This document shows positions 25,736 through 34,086 of a stretch of 34,908 nucleotides of DNA, piece by piece; the first letter of the stretch is position 1, and every line of letters begins with the position of its first letter. A program made the translations under genes and the position numbers. The notes below the pieces were generated by a model. It did no database searches, was not told where the DNA came from, and worked only from the letters and a program-made list of their open reading frames with translations. Source of the DNA: Clostridia bacterium (GTDB lineage Bacteria; Bacillota; Clostridia; Christensenellales; Borkfalkiaceae); contig JAFTPQ010000002.1 of the NCBI GenBank assembly GCA_017463205.1, forward strand, positions 1 to 34,908, given 5' to 3'.

Positions 25736-28495
25736 TTATTCCTCCACGGTTACAAATTGGTTTGAAAAAGCGACGTTTCCTGCTTCGTCCTGCGTGAAAT
25801 AGCAGAATATGTACGTACCTACTCTCGATAATTGATATTTTCCGATCTTTCCGTCTACAAGCGACGTATGTCCCAAGGGATCGATCACCATAATACGTAC
25901 AACGGGGGATCCGTCATAATTATCCGTTGCAACGGCTTTCGGCAAGCCGACTGTGCTGCCCACCTTTACGGTTTTTGCAACGTTGCCGTCCAACGTAAGC
26001 GTAGGCGCAATTTCGTCGATAACGCGAAGTGTGTATGCAAACGTATTGGTTGCATTTCCCGTCTTATCCACCGCATAGAAGGTCACGAGATATCTTCCGT
26101 ATTGTTTCAACTCGATCTGCGTTTCGAAAAATTCGCAATTTTCCAAACGTTTTCCGTTGATATCCGTAACGATGTTCCCCGACGGATCTTTCACCGTAAA
26201 CGTACCACCCACGTCGCCGTCCAATACGTCCATCGCAAACGGACGGGATAACGTTGCCGTCGTATTGATCGAATATTCGCCGCCGTACGTGCCGTCAATG
26301 TAAATAACAGGCGCGACCCAATCTTTCGTTTCGTTAAAGAAATATTGCCCGCATACGCTTTCCAATCTCAACGTGCTCAACCCCGTAACGCCTTCCGTTT
26401 CAAAGCGAACGTACGCAGTCCTTTGCGCAAATCCGTTGAATTTTTCGCCTGCCAAGTTCGTTTCCACCGTAATTTTCGCACCCGAAATATTGTCGGCAAC
26501 AACTTGTTGCGTGTTGTCATTGTAGGAAAGGCTGGTCAATTTTCCCGATAAAATATTTTCATTGACGGGATATCCGATCTTTCCGTCGTTGATATAAAAC
26601 GTCGTGCTTCCGTTCTTCGTCACGTACGAGAATTTCAATACGTTGTTTTCATTTGCATAATCGATAAGATAGACGGACACCGCAGAAAGCTTGCTGGTTT
26701 TATCTACGTAGAAACCCGTATTAAAGCCCAGCGCCGTTACGGGATTGATAAAATCGACGTAACCGTCCGTTTCCGCTGTAAAACGAACGTCGTCAACGGT
26801 CGTCTTTTTCGTCATATCCGTAAGGAAAAAACCGTCCATCTTCAAATTGCCGTTATCTTCATACGCTTTATAAACGGGTATGTTTTTAGAATAAGCCGTT
26901 TCCTTTCCGTCGATCGTCGCAACGTAGCTGACCGTAACGGCATCGCCGCTGTTTTGTACGGACGGCGTGTATTCGTTTCCGCTCAATGCACGCGTTGCGC
27001 CATTTTCCGTAACTTTGATCACCGTGTCGATCGCCGCGCCGTTGCCGTTTACGTAATTATACGCATGAATGATCGGCAAACGATAGGTGTTTCCGTCAAT
27101 AAACGAACGGGGCAAAATCGGTTCTTCCATAAAACTTGCTTTGTCCGTTGCGGTAACTTGCACGCTGATCGTTTCGCTGTATTCCGTGCCGATATAATCG
27201 CGCGCCGTATACATAATTTCCAGCGTACCGCTGGTTACGGGGCGCACTTGCCCATACCGAATTTCAACGGGCGTATTTCCGATTTTCGCCGTCATCGTAA
27301 CGTCCTTTGCCCCCGAACCGCCGTTTACGGAATACGTAGGTAACGTATACAGTTCCCCCACCATACACGTTCTTTCATATTCTTCGAACGCAAACGACAT
27401 TTCATTTTTTTGTTGCAAAACGTCCACCTTTAACACGACCGTTGACGTATTATCTTGCCCGTCCGTAGCCGTATATACGACGTAATGCGTATCCGCTACT
27501 TGCGGAATGAAAAACGTATAAGAAGGGATCAACCCTTTGTCGTCCGAATAATAATTGGTATACACCTTTTTTTCCACTTTGCATTCGCCCGAATACGCAT
27601 CGTATGCGGTTGCGTCAAACAAGGAGTATTTTTCACCGACGACCGCCGTCGGCAATACGCTGCCGTAACCGAGCGTATCCACTTCGATTACAGGTCCTTC
27701 CGTATCTTTTACGGTGGAAGAATCGATCCCCGCAATCGTATCCACAACGAGAACGCCCGCTGTGCTTGCGCTGTATCCGTCCAATTCCAATTCGAGATAT
27801 ACTTCGCCCGTCGTAAAGCCTTTCCACGCTTTTCTGGGGAAAGAAACGTCGTCGTCCAAATCTGCGATAAAGATACTTTGATTGCTCATTTTTTCATAAG
27901 CGTATACACTGTTCGTTTGAATATCGAACGACACGCCGAAAATATTCCCGTTTGCGCCAAACGCAGCCTTCGGCGTTCCGGCAAAACTACCATACACCCA
28001 AGTTCCCCAATCTCCGACGTGCAATTTCGTGCCGCCGCGATCCAACCCGGACGGCATTTGCCCATTGCTGGCGTTTACAAGCGAATACACAACGTCCGCC
28101 GTCGCTTTTCTCGGTTTCACGTTTACGTTTACGTAGTTGGTCGGATCAAATGCGTCCACAATGCGAATATTTAAAGACGTCGCCTCCATCACGCCCAACG
28201 TAGAGGGCACGACCATCACTTGCAAAAGCGGGTCTGTTCCGTCTAATTTATTCAAATCGACGACGCTGCGAAGTACGAGTTTATCCCCCGATCTCAAAGT
28301 CGCCGCGATCCCTTCTACTTCAGGGAACAAATCAAACGAGCCATACTGTACGGAAGATTCTTCGCTTGTAACGTAGTAAGCAGGCACGTCTGTTTCCGCC
28401 GTCGCTTTTTTGTTGTCAAACGTGAAAACACAAGCCAACGATACGCACACGGAACAAAACAAAGAACCGATACCGATGATCCATTTTTTAACCAT
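25736..28495 (-). CDS. Large secreted protein with Ig-like domains
   Basis: This 919-aa protein has an N-terminal signal or anchor segment (WIIGIGSLFCSVCVSLACVF, residues 4-23) and no clear lipobox or LPXTG. An N-terminal region of about 240 aa, rich in aromatic and Gly residues, looks like a carbohydrate-binding lectin-like domain. Several Ig-like modules follow; the last two have DEIAPTLTLDGN and a Y-x-V-T-F-Y-A-V-D-K-T-G-N pattern typical of bacterial Ig/cadherin-like surface modules. A second lectin-like region may lie at about 555-740. The ATG at 28495 follows AAGGAGG; a start 8 codons upstream is rejected. It follows the permeases and precedes the DUF4838 gene, so it is part of the surface apparatus. 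Confidence 0.82.
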   Translation of the reverse strand: MVKKWIIGIGSLFCSVCVSLACVFTFDNKKATAETDVPAYYVTSEESSVQYGSFDLFPEVEGIAATLRSGDKLVLRSVVDLNKLDGTDPLLQVMVVPSTLGVMEATSLNIRIVDAFDPTNYVNVNVKPRKATADVVYSLVNASNGQMPSGLDRGGTKLHVGDWGTWVYGSFAGTPKAAFGANGNIFGVSFDIQTNSVYAYEKMSNQSIFIADLDDDVSFPRKAWKGFTTGEVYLELELDGYSASTAGVLVVDTIAGIDSSTVKDTEGPVIEVDTLGYGSVLPTAVVGEKYSLFDATAYDAYSGECKVEKKVYTNYYSDDKGLIPSYTFFIPQVADTHYVVYTATDGQDNTSTVVLKVDVLQQKNEMSFAFEEYERTCMVGELYTLPTYSVNGGSGAKDVTMTAKIGNTPVEIRYGQVRPVTSGTLEIMYTARDYIGTEYSETISVQVTATDKASFMEEPILPRSFIDGNTYRLPIIHAYNYVNGNGAAIDTVIKVTENGATRALSGNEYTPSVQNSGDAVTVSYVATIDGKETAYSKNIPVYKAYEDNGNLKMDGFFLTDMTKKTTVDDVRFTAETDGYVDFINPVTALGFNTGFYVDKTSKLSAVSVYLIDYANENNVLKFSYVTKNGSTTFYINDGKIGYPVNENILSGKLTSLSYNDNTQQVVADNISGAKITVETNLAGEKFNGFAQRTAYVRFETEGVTGLSTLRLESVCGQYFFNETKDWVAPVIYIDGTYGGEYSINTTATLSRPFAMDVLDGDVGGTFTVKDPSGNIVTDINGKRLENCEFFETQIELKQYGRYLVTFYAVDKTGNATNTFAYTLRVIDEIAPTLTLDGNVAKTVKVGSTVGLPKAVATDNYDGSPVVRIMVIDPLGHTSLVDGKIGKYQLSRVGTYIFCYFTQDEAGNVAFSNQFVTVEE

Positions 28496-28522
28496 TACAA
28501 TCCTCCTTAATATCTCCATATT

Positions 28523-29398
28523 TTATTTTAATCCGCCCGTCGTAATATTGCCGAGCAGTTTGTCTTGAAAGCAACCAAACAAAATGATCAACGGGATCGC
28601 CACGATCATACACGCGCCGAATTGCATAGGCACGTCCGTTTTTTGTTGATTGTTGACGACGGTATACAGCCCCAACGCGATCGTAGGATAGCTTGGCATA
28701 TACACCATCGGCGTTTGGAAATCATTCCAAAAGGTGATAAAATTTAAAAGCAACACCGTGAACATCGTCCCTTTTACAAAAGGAATCATAACCCGCGTCA
28801 TAACGGTAAAGTTTCCCGCGCCGTCCAAATACGCCGCTTCCGCATAGGCGTTCGGCACCATTTTAAACGCCGCGTGGAAAATCAGAAAGTATAAACCGAT
28901 AAAGTAGGTTTTCATCATCCACGATCCGATCATCGTATCGTAAATCCCCAACGCGCGCGCCACACGAAGTTCGGACGGCAAACTGCCGACGATGGGAATG
29001 ATCATCGTAACGATCACAATCGAATATAACAATTTGCAAAATTTAAAATCGAACCGTGCCACGATATATGCCGTCAACATACAGGAAAGCATTTGCAACA
29101 CCGCACTGCCCAATGCATACAACAAAGAGTTTGTCAACAGCTCGAAAATTTCCGCGTTTCTGTATTCCGACGCTACGGGCGCGACAAAATTTTCAAACAC
29201 GGTTTGATAATTTGCCCAACGCCACTTCTTGGGCCAATCGAACGGATGATACGTCACTTCCAAATTCGTTTTAAACGAAGCGATCGCCGCCCAAATCAAG
29301 GGTAGAATGATCATCAACAAATATGTAAATAAAACAACGAAAGAAACGATCATAAACACGCTCATTTTTTGCGGTTTCTTTTGAATATTTTTTTGCAT
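28523..29398 (-). CDS. Carbohydrate ABC transporter permease (MalG-type, CUT1)
   Basis: This 291-aa inner-membrane permease has about six hydrophobic segments (the first is VFMIVSFVVLFTYLLMIILP). It carries the EAA loop that contacts the ATPase, EAAYLDGAGNFTVMTRVMIP, as in MalG/AraQ-type permeases. The ATG at 29398 follows GAGGAGGGG; the frame extends 13 codons upstream but into the preceding gene. It is paired with the MalF-type permease 10 bp upstream. No ATPase gene lies nearby, so a shared MsmK-like ATPase elsewhere is expected, as is usual for CUT1 systems in Bacillota. Confidence 0.94.
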   Translation of the reverse strand: MQKNIQKKPQKMSVFMIVSFVVLFTYLLMIILPLIWAAIASFKTNLEVTYHPFDWPKKWRWANYQTVFENFVAPVASEYRNAEIFELLTNSLLYALGSAVLQMLSCMLTAYIVARFDFKFCKLLYSIVIVTMIIPIVGSLPSELRVARALGIYDTMIGSWMMKTYFIGLYFLIFHAAFKMVPNAYAEAAYLDGAGNFTVMTRVMIPFVKGTMFTVLLLNFITFWNDFQTPMVYMPSYPTIALGLYTVVNNQQKTDVPMQFGACMIVAIPLIILFGCFQDKLLGNITTGGLK

Positions 29399-29408
29399 AT
29401 TCCCCTCC

Positions 29409-30311
29409 TCAATCCAACGACGGGCCGAATTTTTCAAGCCCTTTTCTAAACAAAAGCGTCATCGGTGCGGCGATCAACGTAAGCGTCATACCGTAGGTTG
29501 CAAGCAACGGATATTCCGCCAGCGTTTTCGACGTGTTTACACGTTGAAACAACATAAATCCCACCGTCCAATATTCTCTGCCCAAATTACCGCCGTTGCC
29601 GTAAAAGGCGTATAAATTCAACTGGTTGGTAAACATACCCGCCATACCGACGACGAGAAAGGTTACGATCGTCGGATAAATAAGCGGAAGGGTGATATAG
29701 AAAAATTCTTGAAAGGTATTCACCCCGTCAAGCCGCGCCGCTTCCACCGCCGAATCGTCGATGCCGTTCATTGCGCCCGAATACATCAGGATTTGCGTAC
29801 CGAATCCCATCAACAATTGGAAAAATATCAACGTACCCATTTTCGTATCGGGATTGGACAACAAACCGTTTTGCAATGAAAAAATGTCTTTTACGCCGAT
29901 TTCCACCAACTGTTTAAACACCGTTACGGTGACCATCGACGATAAAATGGACGGCAAATACAAAACGACCCGAAAGGTTTTGGAAAAGGGCATTTTTTTA
30001 TAGATATAAAAGGAAAATACAAGCGACAGAGTCAAACCCAGCAGCGAACTGCAAAAATATACGATTATGGAATTTTTTATTGCGTCCAACGTCGAACCGT
30101 GCGCAACTTCCATCCACATATCCCGAAAATTTTGCAATCCGTTAAAAATAAATTTCCCGTTTTCATATCTTTGAAACGCCATGATAATGGAGTTGAAATT
30201 TACAACGAGATAAAAGATGATAAATTGCGCCACCGGCACTGCCAGCACCAGCGCGCAAAATATCAAATCTTTCATACGCTTCTTTTGAAAATGATTTTTC
30301 GTTTTTACCAT
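29409..30311 (-). CDS. Carbohydrate ABC transporter permease (MalF/LplB-type, CUT1)
   Basis: This 300-aa inner-membrane permease is the partner of the downstream MalG-type protein. It has several hydrophobic segments and the EAA loop EAARLDGVNTFQEFFYITLP (within about 190-215). Start MVKTKNHFQKK, with a weak GAGA site, lies 19 bp after the solute-binding-protein stop. The pair should form the channel for the oligosaccharide captured by the lipoprotein encoded immediately upstream. Confidence 0.94.
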   Translation of the reverse strand: MVKTKNHFQKKRMKDLIFCALVLAVPVAQFIIFYLVVNFNSIIMAFQRYENGKFIFNGLQNFRDMWMEVAHGSTLDAIKNSIIVYFCSSLLGLTLSLVFSFYIYKKMPFSKTFRVVLYLPSILSSMVTVTVFKQLVEIGVKDIFSLQNGLLSNPDTKMGTLIFFQLLMGFGTQILMYSGAMNGIDDSAVEAARLDGVNTFQEFFYITLPLIYPTIVTFLVVGMAGMFTNQLNLYAFYGNGGNLGREYWTVGFMLFQRVNTSKTLAEYPLLATYGMTLTLIAAPMTLLFRKGLEKFGPSLD

Positions 30312-30330
30312 ATTTGTTTCTCGTCAAAAA

Positions 30331-31977
30331 TTAAAGAATTTTTTTCGTTTTCAATTTGTTAAAGTAATCCAAAGCAGTTTTGCCTTCATTGAAGGATACG
30401 ATGGGAATTTGATAACCCGTTTCTACGTTAAACACGTGCGCGGGATCTAAAGACGCAGCGTGATTATAAAACGCATCGGTCGCCGCGTACGGATATACGA
30501 TATCCGACGTTCTCATCATATCTACGTTGCTCTTTGCATACGGCGTCAAAGCGTTGTATCTTGCTTCGGGAATATCGAATTGGAATCCACGGAACATATT
30601 CGTCGTTTCCACAAATTCGATCAACGATTCGTCCGTTTGACAATATTGAAGGAACATTTTCGCCAAGCGCACTTTATCTTCGTCCCCTGCGATATTTGCA
30701 TTGATACCCGCCAGCGTGTTGTTTGCGGAAAGGATCGTTTGCTTTTCACCAACTTGCGCTTCCGTCGCTTTCGGATAAGGCATAAATTTCAAATTACGTT
30801 CCGTTTTCGACGTGCCGGGGATATCGCTCATATCATTGAACACTTTCGTCGCTTCTTCCATCCACCAGTTGCCTTCCACCAACATCGCTACGTCCTCAAT
30901 TTCGCCCATATAACGGCTTTGCAAGAAGATTTCTTGCGCGCCCTTTTGCGTGATGGCTTCATTGAAACCGTTGGCTGTATCATACCATTTGTTCTTGATG
31001 ATTTCTTCCATAAATTTCAGCGCATAATAGCCGCCCGCGGACGAATAAATTTCGCTTGCGTTCGCTTCGGAAATGGCAGTAGGTTCTTTATACGTCACAA
31101 CGCCGTCTTCGGAAATGCTTTCCACAAGTTTCGTCGCCGTACCGTTGAGCGTATACATCAACGTGCCTTGTTCCAACCCTTCGAAATCCGTCTTCATCGC
31201 CACAGTAAAGAGCGTCGAATAGAACTTATTCAAACCGGACCACGTCATCGGGGCTACACCGCGTTTTTTAAGCATCTTACAAAGATCAAAAAATTGTTGA
31301 TACGTTGCAGGTAAACCGTCGTCTTTCGAATAATCTACGCCGTCGATCACGCCCGTTTTGCCGTTAGGGCCAAGCCCCAAACCGCTGTCCGTTGATTTTT
31401 TTCCCAAATTCCCTTCCGCGTCGAAATACAAACTTTGCGCCTCGAACAAATCCGCGTCGTACGTGATCCCGTAAATACCTTCGTAATGGGGAAGACCGTA
31501 ATATTTCCCCTCGCTCGTCTTAAAGAAATCGATTTGCTCTTTCGTCATTTTGTCTTCGATCGATCTATTTTCGCCGTATTTGGTAAGCTTTTCTTGCACC
31601 ATATCGGTGATATCCAACAACAAATCGTTGTACACGAAGTTATAATAGGTGGTTTGTTCCAAGAAGTAGATGCTTTGTTGCGCGCCTTCGATGGAAGCTT
31701 CGATTTTACTGCCGTCGTTCGTGTGATTGTCTACCCACACTTGTACTCCTTGCGTATCGTCGGTGAATTTATAGGTTGCATAATCGGCACAAAAACGATT
31801 GATCACCTTATTCAACCATTCGTTGCCAACACCGCCGTTGAAGTTGGAAATGTGCAATTGCGCTTTGCTGGAGTCAACGTTCGCGCCTTTCTTGCCACAA
31901 CCGACAGGCAACGCCATAGAAGCGCACGTCGTTGCAACTAAAGCCACAGCTAAAATGCTTTTTTTGATGTTTCTCAT
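30331..31977 (-). CDS. Extracellular solute-binding lipoprotein (sugar ABC transporter, family 1)
   Basis: This 548-aa lipoprotein starts MRNIKKSILAVALVA and has lipobox LPVGC (Cys near 27). It binds the sugar outside the cell and delivers it to the two permeases. It has the bilobal binding-protein pattern (AQLHISNFNGGVGNEWL, YYGLPHYEGIYGITYDADLF, MLVEGNWWMEEA) and is somewhat longer than usual (about 430 aa), as in proteins for larger oligosaccharides. The ATG at 31977 follows AAGGATGG; a frame extension of 22 codons upstream has no good site and is rejected. It is the first gene of the long minus-strand operon, behind a 205-nt structured leader. Confidence 0.94.
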   Translation of the reverse strand: MRNIKKSILAVALVATTCASMALPVGCGKKGANVDSSKAQLHISNFNGGVGNEWLNKVINRFCADYATYKFTDDTQGVQVWVDNHTNDGSKIEASIEGAQQSIYFLEQTTYYNFVYNDLLLDITDMVQEKLTKYGENRSIEDKMTKEQIDFFKTSEGKYYGLPHYEGIYGITYDADLFEAQSLYFDAEGNLGKKSTDSGLGLGPNGKTGVIDGVDYSKDDGLPATYQQFFDLCKMLKKRGVAPMTWSGLNKFYSTLFTVAMKTDFEGLEQGTLMYTLNGTATKLVESISEDGVVTYKEPTAISEANASEIYSSAGGYYALKFMEEIIKNKWYDTANGFNEAITQKGAQEIFLQSRYMGEIEDVAMLVEGNWWMEEATKVFNDMSDIPGTSKTERNLKFMPYPKATEAQVGEKQTILSANNTLAGINANIAGDEDKVRLAKMFLQYCQTDESLIEFVETTNMFRGFQFDIPEARYNALTPYAKSNVDMMRTSDIVYPYAATDAFYNHAASLDPAHVFNVETGYQIPIVSFNEGKTALDYFNKLKTKKIL

Positions 31978-32050
31978 ACAAAATACCATCCTTGAAATAT
32001 ATTTTTTTATAAATACGAAATTTTTTTCGTTTTTACCAAACAAGATTTTT

Positions 32051-32097
32051 TTTGTTGGATTTGTATTTGCAAATCCAACAAAGGGCGCGCCCTTTTT
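32051..32097. repeat. Hairpin plus GC palindrome in the transporter operon leader
   Basis: A perfect 13-bp inverted repeat (32051-32063 and 32070-32082, loop TATTTG) is followed without gap by a 16-bp palindrome AAAGGGCGCGCCCTTT (32080-32095) and two more T residues (five in all) on the plus strand. It lies 74 bp upstream of the solute-binding-protein start, inside the predicted leader. The layout repeats that of 8337-8379. On the minus strand the hairpin is followed by A residues, so it does not terminate the operon. Confidence 0.65.
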
Positions 32098-32188
32098 GCA
32101 GTTTTTCTGCTCTGTATTTTCATATTTTCTTCATCGATTTTATAAATTTCTATTTTCGACACTATCCTACATGACAGACTACAAATAT

Positions 32189-32217
32189 ATTATAACGAAA
32201 CAGTCGTATTCCGTCAA
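32189..32217 (-). promoter_or_regulatory. Promoter of the solute-binding/transport operon
   Basis: On the minus strand TTGACG (32212-32217), a 17-bp spacer and a perfect TATAAT (32189-32194) form a strong sigma-A promoter, with a start near 32182. The 31978-32352 stretch without coding sequence holds this promoter, the leader structures, an operator-like repeat and the DeoR promoter. Confidence 0.8.
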
Positions 32218-32248
32218 ATTTTTATCATAAACAATCAAATAATTGACA

Positions 32249-32283
32249 GTTTCACTCAAAAAAAGACATATTGAAGTGAAAAC
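32249..32283. promoter_or_regulatory. Operator-like inverted repeat between divergent promoters
   Basis: TTTCACT (32250-32256) and AGTGAAA (32275-32281) form a 7-bp inverted repeat with an 18-bp spacer, and GTTTCACT/AGTGAAAAC extends the match apart from one extra base. It is centred between the two -35 boxes, where a DeoR-family repressor could act on both promoters. Binding by the adjacent DeoR protein is an inference. Confidence 0.4.
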
Positions 32284-32317
32284 AGATAGTAAAATAATCA
32301 AAAAACCGTCATTTTAC

Positions 32318-32346
32318 TTGACAAGCAAATTGTTGTGTGTTATCAT
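32318..32346 (+). promoter_or_regulatory. DeoR gene promoter giving a leaderless mRNA
   Basis: A perfect TTGACA (32318-32323), 17-bp spacer and TATCAT (32341-32346) point rightwards. Transcription should begin about 7 bp after the -10 box, near 32353, which is the A of the start codon. Confidence 0.75.
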
Positions 32347-32352
32347 AAAAAT

Positions 32353-33114
32353 ATGAATTATACTGATAGAGAAAAACAAATATTGACAATTTTACAAGAA
32401 ACGCCCATTATCGACATCAAAAGATTGATGCAACAAATTTATGTAAGCGAAGCCACACTTCGGCGCGATTTACAGAAAATGGAAAATGCGGGGCTTATTA
32501 TTCGCCCTCACGGCAAAGTTAAATTAGCCGCTTCTTTTGCAGATAAAATGCTGGAATCGAGTTTTCGTGAAAGTTTTCAAAACCCGATAAAAAAACGGTT
32601 GGCGGAAACGGCGATCGCTTCTTGCGTGAAAGACGGAAACGTGATCATGCTGGACGCGTCTTCAACGGCAATGAACACCGTTCCGTTTTTATCCAATTAT
32701 AATAACATTATCGTAATTACAAGCGGTATAAAAACGGCTTTGCTGTTATCGGAAACGCACATCAAATTCTATTCTACGGGCGGCAGAGCCATTAATGTTG
32801 CCCATTCTTACGTAGGGCAAACCGCCATTGACACATTAAAAAATTTCAACGCCGACGTTTGCTTCGTTTCCAGCCGCGGATTGAGCGAGGACGGCTTTGT
32901 TGTTGATTCCTCCGAACGTGAAAATGACGTTCGGTATACCATTATGAAACAATCGAAACGAAAAGTGTTGTTGATCGATTCGAGCAAGATCAATCAAGGC
33001 TATTGGCTTAATATATGCCATATTTCCGAATTTGACGACGTTTTTTGCGACCAACCTTTGCCCGAACATATCGCCAAACACGTACGAAATTTTCATTTGA
33101 TCGATAACGTGTAA
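32353..33114 (+). CDS. DeoR-family transcriptional repressor
   Basis: This 253-aa regulator has an N-terminal DeoR helix-turn-helix (IDIKRLMQQIYVSEATLRRD, about 20-40, followed by GLIIRPHGKV) and a C-terminal sugar-phosphate isomerase-like sensor domain, with DASSTAMNTVPFL and VITSGIKTALLL. The domain also shows a YSTGG sensor motif (usually FTGG) and SSRGLSEDGFVVDSSERE. Such proteins repress sugar operons and are released by phosphorylated sugars. I chose the ATG at 32353, the only start preserving the full helix-turn-helix. It has no ribosome binding site, and the promoter places the mRNA 5' end on the ATG. It is divergent from the transporter operon, the likely target, and probably autoregulates. 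A good terminator follows. Confidence 0.92.
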   Translation: MNYTDREKQILTILQETPIIDIKRLMQQIYVSEATLRRDLQKMENAGLIIRPHGKVKLAASFADKMLESSFRESFQNPIKKRLAETAIASCVKDGNVIMLDASSTAMNTVPFLSNYNNIIVITSGIKTALLLSETHIKFYSTGGRAINVAHSYVGQTAIDTLKNFNADVCFVSSRGLSEDGFVVDSSERENDVRYTIMKQSKRKVLLIDSSKINQGYWLNICHISEFDDVFCDQPLPEHIAKHVRNFHLIDNV

Positions 33115-33156
33115 TCGCTTTTATTTTAACATATTCGCCTTATTTTAACAATACTG

Positions 33157-33189
33157 AAAAATTTCCCAATTGCCGTTGGGAAATTTTTT
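33157..33189. terminator. Terminator after the DeoR gene
   Basis: A perfect 13-bp stem (33157-33169 with 33176-33188, loop TTGCCG) with core TTTCCCAA/TTGGGAAA ends in a run of T residues on the plus strand and has A residues on the other side. It ends the DeoR transcript 43 bp after the stop and can also act on transcription coming from the epimerase side. Confidence 0.85.
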
Positions 33190-33420
33190 CGTTTTCCCTG
33201 ATAAAAATGCCATTTAATATCTATTCTATTTTTCGAAAAAATTTTATCAAGCGCTTGGAGTCGGTTTTTCATAGACTATTCGCTTTACTTAACTTATTCG
33301 AAATAAAAATTTATAAATGCAAATAGAACCACCCTTATGGCATTGTTTAAAAGCGAATTTGTTATTTCAAAAATCCGTTATGAATATATACAATTCCATA
33401 GGCTTGCCTTCAGACCGAAC
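33190..33420. other. Intergenic stretch with one 10-bp palindrome
   Basis: This 231-bp AT-rich stretch between the DeoR terminator and the epimerase stop shows no supported gene or RNA. The only clear feature is the palindrome CAAGCGCTTG at 33248-33257, which looks like a LacI-family half-site pair, but no gene is placed to use it. Two weak AT-rich runs have no paired -35 box. Confidence 0.4.
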
Positions 33421-34086
33421 TTACATAATGGCGTGGCGCAGATTGCAAATCCCCTCTGAAATATTGTCTTTAAAAATACTTGACGTCCCGCCAACGAATA
33501 TATCCGCCCCTACTTCTTTCATCAACTTTGCGTTTTCGATACTCACATTTCCGTCCACTTCGATTACAGCGTCTATTTTCCCGTTTTCGTCAAGATATTT
33601 GCGCACTTTTGCAATCTTTTTTAAGGTGCTTGGCACAAGTTTTTGTCCCGCAAAACCGGGGTTTACCGTCATAACCAAAACACCGTCGATATCGTCTACC
33701 ACTTCTTCAAGAACGTAAATCGGCGTCCCCGGATTGATGGCGACAAACGCTTTTGCGCCTCTATTTTTGATCTTTTGCAACGCAAGATGCAAATGTCGCG
33801 TTGCTTCCGCGTGAATACTCACAATATCGTTTTTACCGAAATCGAAAAAATCAAGCTTGGTTTCGGGATTATTGATCATCAAATGCAAGTCTAACGGGAT
33901 CTGCGTGCATTTTTTTATTTGCTTTACGAAATCCGTACCAAGCGTAAAATTCGGCACGAACTCGCCGTCCATAACGTCAATATGTAAATATTCGATATTT
34001 TCCTTTTCAAATACGGAAATATATTTTTCCAAAGCCAAAAAATCGCAACACATCAGTGACGGAGATATGCTTTTCCCTCTGCTCAT
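33421..34086 (-). CDS. Hexulose/pentulose-phosphate 3-epimerase (AlsE/Rpe family)
   Basis: This 221-aa cytoplasmic (beta/alpha)8-barrel epimerase has the metal-site residues H35 and D37 (LHIDVMDG), H68 (LDLHLM) and D178 (EVDG). It also has MTVNPGFAGQ and GGTSSIF. The N-terminus ISPSLMCCDFLALEKYI resembles E. coli AlsE (D-allulose-6-phosphate 3-epimerase) more than housekeeping ribulose-phosphate epimerase, and VMTVNPGFAGQ fits both. The ATG overlaps the upstream dehydrogenase stop as ATGA, so translation is coupled. With that GatD-like partner it suggests a polyol-phosphate to ketose-phosphate to epimer path. Rpe activity is not excluded. Confidence 0.85.
   Translation of the reverse strand: MSRGKSISPSLMCCDFLALEKYISVFEKENIEYLHIDVMDGEFVPNFTLGTDFVKQIKKCTQIPLDLHLMINNPETKLDFFDFGKNDIVSIHAEATRHLHLALQKIKNRGAKAFVAINPGTPIYVLEEVVDDIDGVLVMTVNPGFAGQKLVPSTLKKIAKVRKYLDENGKIDAVIEVDGNVSIENAKLMKEVGADIFVGGTSSIFKDNISEGICNLRHAIM

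Noticed and set aside
32051..32095. Leader hairpin as a terminator of the transport operon
   Set aside because: On the operon strand the stem is followed by A residues, so transcription should read through.
33248..33257. CAAGCGCTTG palindrome as a LacI-family operator
   Set aside because: No promoter or gene start is close enough for it to control, and a 10-bp palindrome can occur by chance.
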